This document shows positions 1 through 8,034 of a stretch of DNA of 64,000 nt, in pieces. A program made the position numbers and the translations under genes. Below the pieces are notes generated by a model. The model worked only from the letters and a program-made list of their open reading frames with translations. It was not told the origin of the DNA and did no database searches. Source of the stretch: Chloroflexota bacterium (GTDB lineage Bacteria; Chloroflexota; UBA11872); the NCBI GenBank assembly GCA_026707585.1, contig JAPOWQ010000033.1, positions 1-64,000 of the forward strand. Direction: 5' to 3'. The stretch's first letter is position 1; each line of letters begins with the position of its first letter.

Positions 1-305
1 CCAATGTGTTCACCATGTCTCCGAACATGTGTTCATGATGTCCCCGGTCCGCACACATTTGAGGGAGAGGGTTGGGGTGAGGGTCTTCCGCGCACCTTCC
101 CTTGGGTTACGCAAAAGTCTCTTCCAGGGAGAGGGCCGGGGTGAGGGTCGGTAGCGGCCCAAACTCGAACGCTCGGGCCGGTGCTCGCGCTCGCCTGATC
201 GCTTATGCCAGCGCCCGTCATTGAGCGCCGCCTCCACCCATATACTCCCCCTGTTGAGCCGCTCGGGCGACCAAGATCGAGTTCGACGCAACCCAGCCTG
301 GACAA
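1..305. repeat. Gene-free left end with two family A repeat copies
   Basis: No convincing gene is present before mraY. Two copies of the family A repeat core lie at about 61-95 and 116-150 (GGGAGAGGGTTGGGGTGAGG and GGGAGAGGGCCGGGGTGAGG), joined by a short spacer. The long minus-strand reading frame crossing this stretch continues antisense through mraY and is Glu/Gly-rich, as expected of a shadow of a C-rich gene. No clear promoter for mraY could be identified. Confidence 0.6.
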
Positions 306-311
306 TTGGCC

Positions 312-1652
312 ATGGCAATCGTGCTCGTCCTGGCCTTCGTGCTGGTACCTCTCGTGCTCACCTCGGCCCTCACCCCCGTCGCCCTCGCCCTCTTCCCCCG
401 CTTTCGCTCCCGCGAGTCCAAGCCCCAATCCAGCCAGGTCGCCTTCGCCACCCGCACCAGCAGCCGCCTCCCCCTCGTCGGCGGCCCGGTCATGGCCCTG
501 GCGCTGGCCATCGGTGTCGGTTTCCACCCGGACGCCCCCCTCTGGCCCCTGGCCGCCGTCGCCGGCTTCTTCGCGTTTGGCCTCATCGATGACCTGGCCA
601 AGGCCCACCGCGGACGCGGCATCGGCGAGGGCCTCTATTTCGCCGTCATCGTCCTGCTCTCCATCGCCGCCGCGCTCCTGATCCTCGGCCGCGACTTCCA
701 CGATCTCGGAACCCTCACGCCCTTCGCCCTCGCCACCCACATCGGAACCGACGCCGCTGTGACACTCGGCGTCTGGTACGCCGTCCTGATCCTCGGCACC
801 GCCCTCGCTGCCGGCTTCAGCGACGGCATGGACGGCCTCACCGCCGGCACGTCCACCATCCTGATGACCGGACTCTGGCTCGCCGCCGGCCCCGTCACCG
901 GCGTCTGGGCCGGCCTCACCGCCGCCGGAGCCGGCGGCGCCCTGATCTGGAACCTCCCGTCCCGCTGGTCGCCATCCACCCGCGACAGGCCGCGCCGCGC
1001 CCGCGCGTACATCGGCGACAGCGGGGCGCTCATGCTCGGCGCAACCATGGCCGTCGCCGCCATCGTCGCCGGCTACGACCTCCTCTGGCCCCTCATCGCC
1101 GCCCCGCTCCTGCTCGAAGGCTTCTCGTCGCTGATCCAGTTCAAGATCCTCATTCCCCTCATTCGCCGCGTGGTCGACCCTCGCGACCCCGATGGCAATC
1201 CGCTCCCGCACCAGTGCTTCTCGCTTCCGCTGCTGGCCGTGCCGCTCCACTACCACTGGGAGCTCCTCGGACTCGACCGCCGCTCGATCGTCCTCCTGTT
1301 CTGGGTCACCACGCTCCTGGCAACCGCGGCCGGAGTCGTCGCCGTCCACCTATCCGCCGTCACCGCCCTCGCCCTCGCGCTCTGCGGCGCCGTCGGCCTG
1401 GCCTTCTGGCTCGGCGCCATGTGGCTGCGTCCCGCCTTCCTCCACGTCGAGGGCGACTCGGTCTCCGTGATGCACGGCCGCCCGCTCCAACTCGGCCCGC
1501 TCCGTCTGTACCGGCGTCTCAAGACCATCCGGGACCGGCGTTTGGCCGAATTCGCCGTGCGCACCGACCTCGCCTGTCACCCCAAGAACGCCTACGTCCT
1601 CTCCCAGTGGATCGACGAAATCCGCCGCCCCCGGCCTAATGCCGCACCCTGA
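312..1652 (+). CDS. mraY: MraY-like phospho-MurNAc-pentapeptide transferase
   Basis: Polytopic membrane enzyme of the MraY/WecA family, which moves phospho-MurNAc-pentapeptide from UDP to undecaprenyl phosphate to make lipid I. Numbering from the TTG at 306, visible family motifs are the cytosolic Asp pair LIDDLAKAHRGRG (D95-D96), FSDGMDGLTAG (around 171-181), YIGDSGALMLG (235-245) and the MraY-specific PLHYHWE (313-319), which favours MraY over WecA. The protein is about 446 aa against 320-360 for most MraY; the extra part is a soluble tail after the last helix (from about residue 372). ATG at 312 is preferred to the in-frame TTG at 306, though neither has a clear Shine-Dalgarno. The 3' end overlaps the next gene by 14 bp, implying an operon with murF. 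Confidence 0.88.
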   Translation: MAIVLVLAFVLVPLVLTSALTPVALALFPRFRSRESKPQSSQVAFATRTSSRLPLVGGPVMALALAIGVGFHPDAPLWPLAAVAGFFAFGLIDDLAKAHRGRGIGEGLYFAVIVLLSIAAALLILGRDFHDLGTLTPFALATHIGTDAAVTLGVWYAVLILGTALAAGFSDGMDGLTAGTSTILMTGLWLAAGPVTGVWAGLTAAGAGGALIWNLPSRWSPSTRDRPRRARAYIGDSGALMLGATMAVAAIVAGYDLLWPLIAAPLLLEGFSSLIQFKILIPLIRRVVDPRDPDGNPLPHQCFSLPLLAVPLHYHWELLGLDRRSIVLLFWVTTLLATAAGVVAVHLSAVTALALALCGAVGLAFWLGAMWLRPAFLHVEGDSVSVMHGRPLQLGPLRLYRRLKTIRDRRLAEFAVRTDLACHPKNAYVLSQWIDEIRRPRPNAAP

Positions 1653-2691
1653 CGCCCCCGCCAATCTCCGCGCAGCCATCGCAGCCGGACTCGGCGACGC
1701 ATCCGCCCCCTGGCGCCCCATGGCCACCGACGGCCGCCACCGCATGTGGCTCGTCGCAACCCAACCACACCCCGTCGTCGTCAAGGGCTACCTGCCCGAA
1801 ATCGACATCTACTACGCCCACCGCTGGCGCCGCGAGGAACGCGTCCTCGATCTCCTCCATCGCTACGCCCCCGGCCTCGCCCCAGAACCCCTGGCAGCCG
1901 CCCACGCCCCAAATCAGTGGGCCTCCCTGGCCATGCAACACGTCGGCCATCGCTCCCTCGCCGACGGCCTACCCAATGCCTCCGTCTCCGACAGGAACCA
2001 CGCCCTCGACACCTCCCTCGCCGCCTACCGCCGCTTCCACGACGTCACCCGACAGTTCGGCCCCATGCTCCGCGCCCTCGCCCACCAGTCCGACCTCGAC
2101 CGCATCACCCGCCGCACCCTCGAACGCCGCTACGCCTCCGCCTTCGTCCGCCTGCCCGACCCCACCGCTAGCCCAGCCCCAACCGCCTCCCCCCGCCGCA
2201 CCGCCCCCAATGCGCCCTGGGACCTGGTCGACACCCTCGTCCAGCCCCTCCTTCACAGCCCCCGCCGCATCGTCCACAACGGCTTCTCGCCCCTGAACCT
2301 CATCTGGAACGACGACCGCCTCGTCGTCATCGACTGGGAGACCCTCGCCGTCGCCCCGCCCGAGATCGACTTCGCCGACCTCCTCACCTTCCCCGGCTGG
2401 GGTTCACCCGACCGCATGGCCCACCGATCCGCCGCCGTCATCGCCGACCACCGCCTGCGGCTCGACACCTTCTGGGCCGCCGCCGCCGAACGTTCCCTCA
2501 CCTACGCCGCCACCGCCCACGTCCGCAGCCACCGCCTGAGCACCGCCAACCCACGTCTCGCCCACGCCTACCAGCAGCGCCTCCCCGTCTACCTCGACTG
2601 GTTCCACCTGGCCGCAACCGAATTCATCCGCGACCAGGCAACCCGCGACCGCCTGCGCGCCACCGTCGCCGCCCTGCGTCCCAACGCCTGA
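1639..2691 (+). CDS. Phosphotransferase-fold (APH/choline-kinase-like) protein with altered catalytic loop
   Basis: The 350-aa protein has the layout of aminoglycoside/choline kinase-like phosphotransferases: an N-lobe lysine in VVVKGY (K49), a catalytic-loop region at 213-220 and a metal-binding VVIDWE (D232) followed by PPEIDFADLL. The catalytic loop reads HNGFSPLN where the family has HGDxxxxN, so the usual catalytic Asp is Gly while the distal Asn and downstream DWE remain. It may be a pseudokinase, a binding protein or an enzyme with a shifted base. It overlaps mraY by 14 bp and ends 5 bp before murF, so a cell-wall or amino-sugar link is plausible; kinases such as MurK/AmgK share this fold, but no substrate can be read from the sequence. 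Confidence 0.7.
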   Translation: MPHPDAPANLRAAIAAGLGDASAPWRPMATDGRHRMWLVATQPHPVVVKGYLPEIDIYYAHRWRREERVLDLLHRYAPGLAPEPLAAAHAPNQWASLAMQHVGHRSLADGLPNASVSDRNHALDTSLAAYRRFHDVTRQFGPMLRALAHQSDLDRITRRTLERRYASAFVRLPDPTASPAPTASPRRTAPNAPWDLVDTLVQPLLHSPRRIVHNGFSPLNLIWNDDRLVVIDWETLAVAPPEIDFADLLTFPGWGSPDRMAHRSAAVIADHRLRLDTFWAAAAERSLTYAATAHVRSHRLSTANPRLAHAYQQRLPVYLDWFHLAATEFIRDQATRDRLRATVAALRPNA

Positions 2692-2696
2692 CCTCC

Positions 2697-4091
2697 ATGT
2701 TCAAGCTCTCCGACGTTTACGCCGCGGCCGGCCAACCGTTCCCGCCCGAGACTCCTGACCCCGACATCCCCGCCGCCCACTTCGACAGCCGCCGCATCCA
2801 GCCCGGCATGCTCTTCGTCGCCCTGCCCGGCGCCCGCGTCGATGGCAACGACTACATCGGCGACGCCCTCAGCCGCGGCGCCGCCGCAACCCTCGGCAGC
2901 CGCGCCGTTGCTGAGCACCCGGCCTGGCGTCAGGTCACCGCCCCGGACGCCCTCGCCGCCTTCCAGCAACTCGCCCGCGGCCTACGCAACCGCTCCCGCG
3001 CCACCTTCGTCGGCGTCACCGGCAGCAACGGTAAAACCTCAACCAAGCAGGCCCTGGCCGCCGCCCTCGGCGCTCACGGCCGCACCCTCGCCACCGACCG
3101 AAGCGAAAACACCGACGTCGGCGTCCCCACCACCCTCTCCCGCCTGCGCCCCGACCACCGCTTCGCCGTCATAGAGATGGGCGCCCAAGTCCGCGGCGAA
3201 ATCGAGTCCTACTGCCGCGTCGCCGCTCCCGACGCCGCCGTCGTCACCAGCATCTCCGGCGCCCACATCGGCCTCTTCGGCTCCATCGAGAACATCGTCC
3301 AGGCCAAATCCGAACTCCTCACCGGGTTGTCCGCCAATGCCCCCGCCGTCCTCCCCGCCGATAGCCGCTGGCTCCCCCAACTCCGCGCCCGCGCCCCCGG
3401 CCCCGTCCTCACCTTCGGCCGCGACCCATCAGCCGATATCGTCGTGAACGGCCGTGTCACCCTCGACGGAACAACCATCTCGCTCGACACCCCCCAGGGA
3501 CCCGGCCAGGTCCATGCCCCCGGCATTGCCGGCCCCATCGATCTCGTCTTCGGCGCCGCCGCCGCCACCGTGCAGGCCCTCGGACTCGACCTCCAACCGG
3601 CCCTCGACGCCCTGCACTCCTTCCAGCCCGCCCCCCACCGCATGACCCTCCGCCGCACCCCCGCCGGCGCCACCCTCCTCGACGACACCTACAACGCCAA
3701 CGCCGCCTCCATGCTCGCCGCCCTCGACACCCTCGCCCAACTCCCGGTCGAAGGCCGCCGCATCGCCGTCCTCGGCGACATGCTCGAACTCGGCGACGAG
3801 TCCCCCCGCCACCACCACCGGGTCGGCCGGGCAGCAGTGGAATCCGACATCCTCATCGCCATCGGCCAGGACGCCGCCAAAATCGTCAAGGGCGCGCAAG
3901 AGGCCGGCCTACCCGGCGACCGCATCGTCCTGCTCTCAGCCACCCTCAACGACGCCGACTCCCTCAACTCGGCCCGCGAATCCCTCCAGACCTACCTCCG
4001 CGACACCCTCCACCCCACCGACGCCGTCCTCCTCAAAGCCAGCAACGGCCTCGGCCTTGGCCCCATCGCCGACGCCCTATCTGAGTCCTAG
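2697..4091 (+). CDS. murF: UDP-MurNAc-tripeptide--D-Ala-D-Ala ligase
   Basis: Mur ligase that adds D-Ala-D-Ala to UDP-MurNAc-tripeptide in the cytoplasm using ATP. The 464 aa match the family length. Visible features are the ATP loop GVTGSNGKTSTKQ (107-118), EMGAQVRGEI (160-169), ISGAHIGLFGSIENI (186-200) with the carbamylated-Lys region QAKSEL just after, and DDTYNANAASM (329-339). The N-terminal substrate domain carries DSRRIQPGMLFVALPG, the MurE/MurF signature. It starts 5 bp after the phosphotransferase-like gene, closing a three-gene mraY-X-murF unit. Other mur genes are not in the window. Confidence 0.95.
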   Translation: MFKLSDVYAAAGQPFPPETPDPDIPAAHFDSRRIQPGMLFVALPGARVDGNDYIGDALSRGAAATLGSRAVAEHPAWRQVTAPDALAAFQQLARGLRNRSRATFVGVTGSNGKTSTKQALAAALGAHGRTLATDRSENTDVGVPTTLSRLRPDHRFAVIEMGAQVRGEIESYCRVAAPDAAVVTSISGAHIGLFGSIENIVQAKSELLTGLSANAPAVLPADSRWLPQLRARAPGPVLTFGRDPSADIVVNGRVTLDGTTISLDTPQGPGQVHAPGIAGPIDLVFGAAAATVQALGLDLQPALDALHSFQPAPHRMTLRRTPAGATLLDDTYNANAASMLAALDTLAQLPVEGRRIAVLGDMLELGDESPRHHHRVGRAAVESDILIAIGQDAAKIVKGAQEAGLPGDRIVLLSATLNDADSLNSARESLQTYLRDTLHPTDAVLLKASNGLGLGPIADALSES

Positions 4092-4375
4092 CCGCCGCCA
4101 GCCGAACCTGCAGTCTCCCTTGAAGTGTCCCTTGCACAACTCCCTTGGTCCTAGACGTCGCGAACGCCCTTACTCCCTCCACGGGGGAAAGCAACCGTGT
4201 TCGGTGTCAATCTATTCAGGAGGCCGCCGGTCTTTCCCCTCTCCTGGGGGAGAGGCAGATTCGGCCGTCCTCGGCCGAAATCGGTGAGGGGTCTTCCGGG
4301 CAGCCAGCCTCGGATTACGCGAAGGATTCCCGCAGGCGCTCGGCTCAGACAGGTCAAGCGCGCTAAGGGCCTGAA
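4092..4375. repeat. Intergenic convergent gap with family A repeat
   Basis: This gap lies between the converging murF and methyltransferase genes. A family A element spans about 4234-4320: CCTCTCC/GGAGAGG outer hairpin, then an inner 8-bp hairpin TTCGGCCG (4260-4267), loop TCCT, CGGCCGAA (4272-4279), then ATCGGTGAGGGGTC. No gene or T-tailed terminator was seen. Confidence 0.6.
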
Positions 4376-5326
4376 CTACAACTCCAACGGCGCCCGCCCC
4401 GTCGGCTCTGGCGGCGGAGCCGCCGTCTTCCCAGGCCTCGCCGCCCGCCGCTGCTCCAGCCGCTCTTTCCGGGCTTCCTCATCGCGATAATTCCGAATCC
4501 AGCCGGACGAAAACTCATCCAGCCCGTGTACCAGGTTCGCCGCCAGCACCGCGTGTCGCGTCTCCTTGTGCGTCATGTCCAGGATCGCCGCCGTCAGCCC
4601 CGCCTCGATCGCCATCAGCAGTGCGGCGGCATTCAGCGGCCGTCGGTTCGGCAGCCCGAACGACACGTTGCTCAGCCCGATGCTCATGTTCACCCCGTCC
4701 TCTTCCGCCAGGATGTGAATCGCCTGGATTAGGCCGGGGCCATACGTGTCGCTCGCCCCGATCGGCAGGCACACCGGGTCGATGATGATGTCCTCGGGCT
4801 TCACCCCGTGCTCGCCCGCCGCCGCGATCAGGTCCCGCGCGTTTTCCACGCGTTCGGCAGCATTCTCGGGCATCGCCGCCCCGCCCTTCGTACACATCCC
4901 AATCATCGCCGCGCCGTGCTCGGCGATTGCCGGCAGCAATTCGTCCATGTACTCGGCCTCGAACGGCACTGAATTGACGATGGGCCGGCCTTCCGCCACT
5001 TCCAGCCCGGCCAGCAGCACGTCCACCGTGTAGCTGTCCACGCTCACCGGAACCTCAACCGCCTCCTGCACCGCCCGCACCGCGTCCCGCATCTTTCGTT
5101 CTTCGATGTCGTGGTGCGGATCCCCCGTATTCACGTCGATTACTCGCGCCCCCGCCCGCACCTGCCGCCTGGCGTCGCGCTGCACGTAGGCCCAGTTCCC
5201 CGTGTCGTACGCCCGCTGCAGCCGCGGCTTGTTCGTCGGGTTCAGGCGCTCGCCAATCGGCGTAAACGGACCCTCGCGGCTGACCACGACCTCCAGCCCA
5301 TCACGGCCTCGCAAAACAGTATTCAC
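4376..5326 (-). CDS. Methyltetrahydrofolate:corrinoid methyltransferase-like (DHPS fold)
   Basis: A 316-aa pterin-binding TIM-barrel protein similar to AcsE/MtrH-type methyltransferases and the folate domain of MetH. Supporting segments are FTPIGERLNPTNKP near the N-terminus, ARVIDVNTGDPHHDIEERKM, VPVSVDSYTVDVLLAGLEVA, a PIVNSVPFE strand, IIIDPVCLPIGASDTYG and NMSIGLSNVSFGLPNRRPLN, the last typical of CH3-H4folate:corrinoid/iron-sulfur methyltransferases. The C-terminal tail is basic and Pro-rich. It would move a methyl group between tetrahydrofolate and a corrinoid protein, but no corrinoid protein is encoded nearby. It is followed upstream on the same strand by folP, another DHPS-fold protein. 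The start is GTG, with a poorly spaced GAGG upstream. Confidence 0.8.
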   Translation of the reverse strand: MNTVLRGRDGLEVVVSREGPFTPIGERLNPTNKPRLQRAYDTGNWAYVQRDARRQVRAGARVIDVNTGDPHHDIEERKMRDAVRAVQEAVEVPVSVDSYTVDVLLAGLEVAEGRPIVNSVPFEAEYMDELLPAIAEHGAAMIGMCTKGGAAMPENAAERVENARDLIAAAGEHGVKPEDIIIDPVCLPIGASDTYGPGLIQAIHILAEEDGVNMSIGLSNVSFGLPNRRPLNAAALLMAIEAGLTAAILDMTHKETRHAVLAANLVHGLDEFSSGWIRNYRDEEARKERLEQRRAARPGKTAAPPPEPTGRAPLEL

Positions 5327-5473
5327 AGGAAGTCAAACCTCACAGATGGCACGCGAAACCCAAGGCCAGGCTCGGGCGGCCAAAAAGCATACGCCCGCCA
5401 CCCTCCCCCTTCAACGCCAGCCTTGTGGGCCCGGGCTGCGCGCAACCTCGTCCCCATACCCCGCACGCGCCGC

Positions 5474-6364
5474 CTATCGATACAACGCATCCGCCACCGC
5501 CATCGCCCTCCGCGTCGCCCCCACGTCATGCACCCGCACCATGTCCGCCCCCGTCGCCACCGCCGCCACCGCTGCCGCCAGCGACCCTTCCAGCCGGTCG
5601 TCCGGCGGCCGTCCCGTCAGTTCCCCGATAAACGACTTCCGCGACACCCCCACCAGCAGCGGCAGCCCCATTTCGCATAGGACTTCCAGCTTTCGCAACA
5701 ACTCCACGTTCTGCGCCGGCGTCTTCCCGAAACCTATCCCCGGATCGAAAACCAGCGCTTGCCGCGCAACCCCCGCCGCCAGCGCTGTTTCCACCAGCTC
5801 CAGCCCCTCCCGCATCACGTCCCTGGCAACGTCGTCGTACTGAACCCCTCGATACTGTCCGCCCAACTTCGTCGTGACCGCCCGCGCCCGCCGGCTATGC
5901 ATCAGCACCACCGGAACCCCCGTCCCAGCCGCCAGCTCGGCCATTTCCGGATCGTCCCGCATCCCGCTCACGTCGTTTATGGCGTCGGCTCCGGCCACGA
6001 TCGCCCGCTCCGCCACCGCCGCTTTCCGCGTATCGATCGAAATCGGCATGTCCAGATCGTGCGCTCGCACGGCCTCGATCGCCGGCAGCACCCGCACCAG
6101 CTCCGTCTCCGCGTCCACCATCGCGGCCCCCGGCCGCGTCGATTCCCCCCCGATATCGATCAGATCCGGACCCTCGTCCACCAGCACCCGCACCCGCCGC
6201 TCCAGCGCTTCCCGATCGGCCGCCACCCCGTCCCCGCTGAACGAGTCCGGCGTCGCGTTCAGCACCCCCATCACATACGTCCGCGCCCCCCACGCCAGTT
6301 CACGCGTCCCAATCCGCAGACTTGGAGCCTTTTCCACCTGCACAACCGCCGGCTCAAAGGCCAT
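5474..6364 (-). CDS. folP: Dihydropteroate synthase
   Basis: Condenses p-aminobenzoate with dihydropterin pyrophosphate in folate synthesis. The 296 aa contain the family signatures in order: VMGVLNATPDSFSGDG (31-46), LIDIGGESTRPGA (68-80), MPISIDTRKAAVAE, INDVSGMRDDPEM, VFDPGIGFGKTPAQN, PLLVGVSRKSFIGEL and a C-terminal RVHDVGATRRAM. An N-terminal extension of about 25 residues precedes the first strand. It lies 147 bp upstream of the corrinoid methyltransferase on the same strand, so both may be co-transcribed in folate metabolism. Its 5' end faces a divergent lipoprotein gene. Confidence 0.95.
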   Translation of the reverse strand: MAFEPAVVQVEKAPSLRIGTRELAWGARTYVMGVLNATPDSFSGDGVAADREALERRVRVLVDEGPDLIDIGGESTRPGAAMVDAETELVRVLPAIEAVRAHDLDMPISIDTRKAAVAERAIVAGADAINDVSGMRDDPEMAELAAGTGVPVVLMHSRRARAVTTKLGGQYRGVQYDDVARDVMREGLELVETALAAGVARQALVFDPGIGFGKTPAQNVELLRKLEVLCEMGLPLLVGVSRKSFIGELTGRPPDDRLEGSLAAAVAAVATGADMVRVHDVGATRRAMAVADALYR

Positions 6365-6411
6365 ACTGGATACGAACTGCCGGAGTATCGCACCGGATCA
6401 AGGATCGTCCC

Positions 6412-6891
6412 TTGAGGACCTCTACCGCCACCACCCGCGTTTCGCGCCGCTCCCTGGTGCGGCTCATTGGCCTCGCCGCCCCGCTCACCCTCACCTTGGC
6501 CGCGTGCGGCGAGGTAGTTTCCGAACCGGAACCAACGCCGGCGCCGGAAATCACCGAAGAGCCCCTCGGCGACAATCTTGCCGCTCAACTGCCGGCCATG
6601 CCCGAAATGCGCGCCGGCCGCACCGACCATCTCGAGCAGCGCACCGAAACCGGTCGTTTCGACCGCGCCGTCTACTTCTCTGAGCTCACCCCCGGCCACG
6701 TCCTCAACTTCTACCTGGACGAAATGCCCGCCCTCGGCTGGAAGGAACTCTCGCGCTCCGAACTCAGCGCCCGCGGCGGCGAGCTCGAATACGAAAGTCC
6801 CAACGGCACCCAGCACCTCCTCATCAAGGTCGAACGCCGCGCCCGCGAAACCTCCTCCGCCGTCCTCGAACTCACCACCACCCGCAGCTAA
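6412..6891 (+). CDS. Small lipoprotein of unknown function
   Basis: A 159-aa exported protein with a basic n-region (RTSTATTRVSRRS), a hydrophobic stretch and a lipobox LTLAACG, predicting lipidation on the Cys and anchoring outside the membrane. The mature part is a Pro/Glu-rich linker (EPEPTPAPEITEEP) and a small alpha/beta domain with FDRAVYFSELTPGHVLNFYLDEMPALGWKE-type periodicity, as in lipoproteins carrying a 'two-step' small domain; no catalytic motif is evident. TTG at 6412 is chosen because AAGGA lies 7 nt upstream; the in-frame codon at 6322 would run antisense into folP and put a long polar segment before the signal peptide. Confidence 0.65.
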   Translation: MRTSTATTRVSRRSLVRLIGLAAPLTLTLAACGEVVSEPEPTPAPEITEEPLGDNLAAQLPAMPEMRAGRTDHLEQRTETGRFDRAVYFSELTPGHVLNFYLDEMPALGWKELSRSELSARGGELEYESPNGTQHLLIKVERRARETSSAVLELTTTRS

Positions 6892-7291
6892 GCCCAACCA
6901 CCAACTCGGGTCACGCTCTCTCGCCCACACCCTTGCGCGCCTGCACCGTTGCGCGGCGTCAGACTCTTCTCGGAGACGCAACTCTTCCTCTTCCCGGGGA
7001 CGCCGCTCTTCACCCTCTCCCAGGGGAGAGGCAGAACCTGCCCCGGACTCGATCCGGGGTTCCGCCGTCTTCGGCGGAAATCGGTGAGGGGTCCGCCGGG
7101 CAACCAGGCCCGTGAGGGATCGTGCCGCTCTTGCTCCCTCTCCCTGGCAGGGAGAGTGCTGGGGTGAGGGTCGAACCGCGCCTCATCTCAATCTATCGGG
7201 TGAAAACTCCCTGACGCCCTGATCTCTCGGACACGCGAAGGCTCGATTGAGCACACTCCACTCAATCAAGTCGCCCAGCCGTAAGTCCCAC
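6892..7291. repeat. Intergenic region with two family A copies
   Basis: No gene was found. The first family A copy (about 7011-7107) is the longest in the window: outer CCCTCTCC/GGGGAGAGG hairpin, an extra hairpin CCCCGGA-CTCGA-TCCGGGG (about 7041-7059), then the inner 8-bp hairpin TTCCGCCG (7060-7067)/CGGCGGAA (7072-7079), then ATCGGTGAGGGGTC. A simpler copy lies at 7134-7172 (CCCTCTCCCT...GGGAGAGTGCTGGGGTGAGG). Confidence 0.6.
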
Positions 7292-7699
7292 TTACCCCGG
7301 CTCCGCCACATCATCCGCCGACATGTGCTTCACCGTCTGCCCCGTCGCCACAAACGTCCGGCTCACCTCCGGCTTCCCGTACGTCCACACGATCCGCATC
7401 TGCGAATCCCCGTCATTCCAGAACCTGTGATGCGCCCCTTCAGGAATCCACACGTGGTCGAACGGCTGCAGCGTCAGCTGCTCCCCGTCGATCTCCGCCG
7501 TCGCCACCCCCTCCACGCACGTAATGCACTCCTCCGTGTCGTGAAAGTGCAGCGGCAGCCCGGCCCCCGGCGCCATGATCGTCATCCCTGTCGAGACGTT
7601 CTGCGCCCCCTTCGCCCCGCTCATCAAAGGAATACTCCGAACCCCGCCGCCCCGATCGAACACTTCGGCTTCCGATTCCCGAATCACCACTCGCCCCAT
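7292..7699 (-). CDS. Single-domain cupin protein
   Basis: A 135-aa cupin with both conserved motifs: GAGLPLHFHDTEECITCVEG (two His and a Glu of the metal site) and, about 20 residues later, PFDHVWIPEGAHHRFWN. Small cupins are metal-binding beta barrels acting as isomerases, dioxygenases or ligand sensors; no specific reaction can be assigned. ATG at 7699 is preferred over the upstream ATG at 7720 because a strong GGGAGG lies 5 nt before it. Flanked by repeats on the left and about 335 bp without a gene on the right, it appears monocistronic. Confidence 0.8.
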   Translation of the reverse strand: MGRVVIRESEAEVFDRGGGVRSIPLMSGAKGAQNVSTGMTIMAPGAGLPLHFHDTEECITCVEGVATAEIDGEQLTLQPFDHVWIPEGAHHRFWNDGDSQMRIVWTYGKPEVSRTFVATGQTVKHMSADDVAEPG

Positions 7700-8034
7700 C
7701 ACGTCCTCCCGCCAACACACGAATTGCCGCCAGCCTAACCAACCGACATCTGTCCCAGAGCCTCGGCACGCGACGGACCGGCAGCGCCATCCGCGACGTC
7801 ACAAGGGCGCACAAGATGGTGGAACCGAATCTGGATGACGCCCGGGCTCGCACGTGCGAGCCAGGCCCACGTTCGACTGATTGACCGAAGCCTCACGGCA
7901 GTCATGGCCAGCCGAGCAGGCACGCGCGCTCGACTCGACCAGCCACGACATTCATTGGCGGACGCGCCGGCATCCGGTGCCTTCAAGCAGTCACGGCAGG
8001 ACGCACGGTCATCAGCAACAGCCGGCTGCAACCG
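7700..8034. other. Gene-free stretch between cupin and secreted protease
   Basis: Reading frames crossing this gap show no family motifs, no usable ribosome binding site and no compositional bias typical of genes. No family A or B repeat and no T-tailed hairpin was seen. It probably holds the promoter of the cupin gene, which could not be located. Confidence 0.4.

Noticed and set aside
33-1349. 438-codon minus-strand frame rich in Glu, Gly and Asp
   Set aside because: Antisense to mraY in a C-rich block; composition is the expected shadow and no motif is present.
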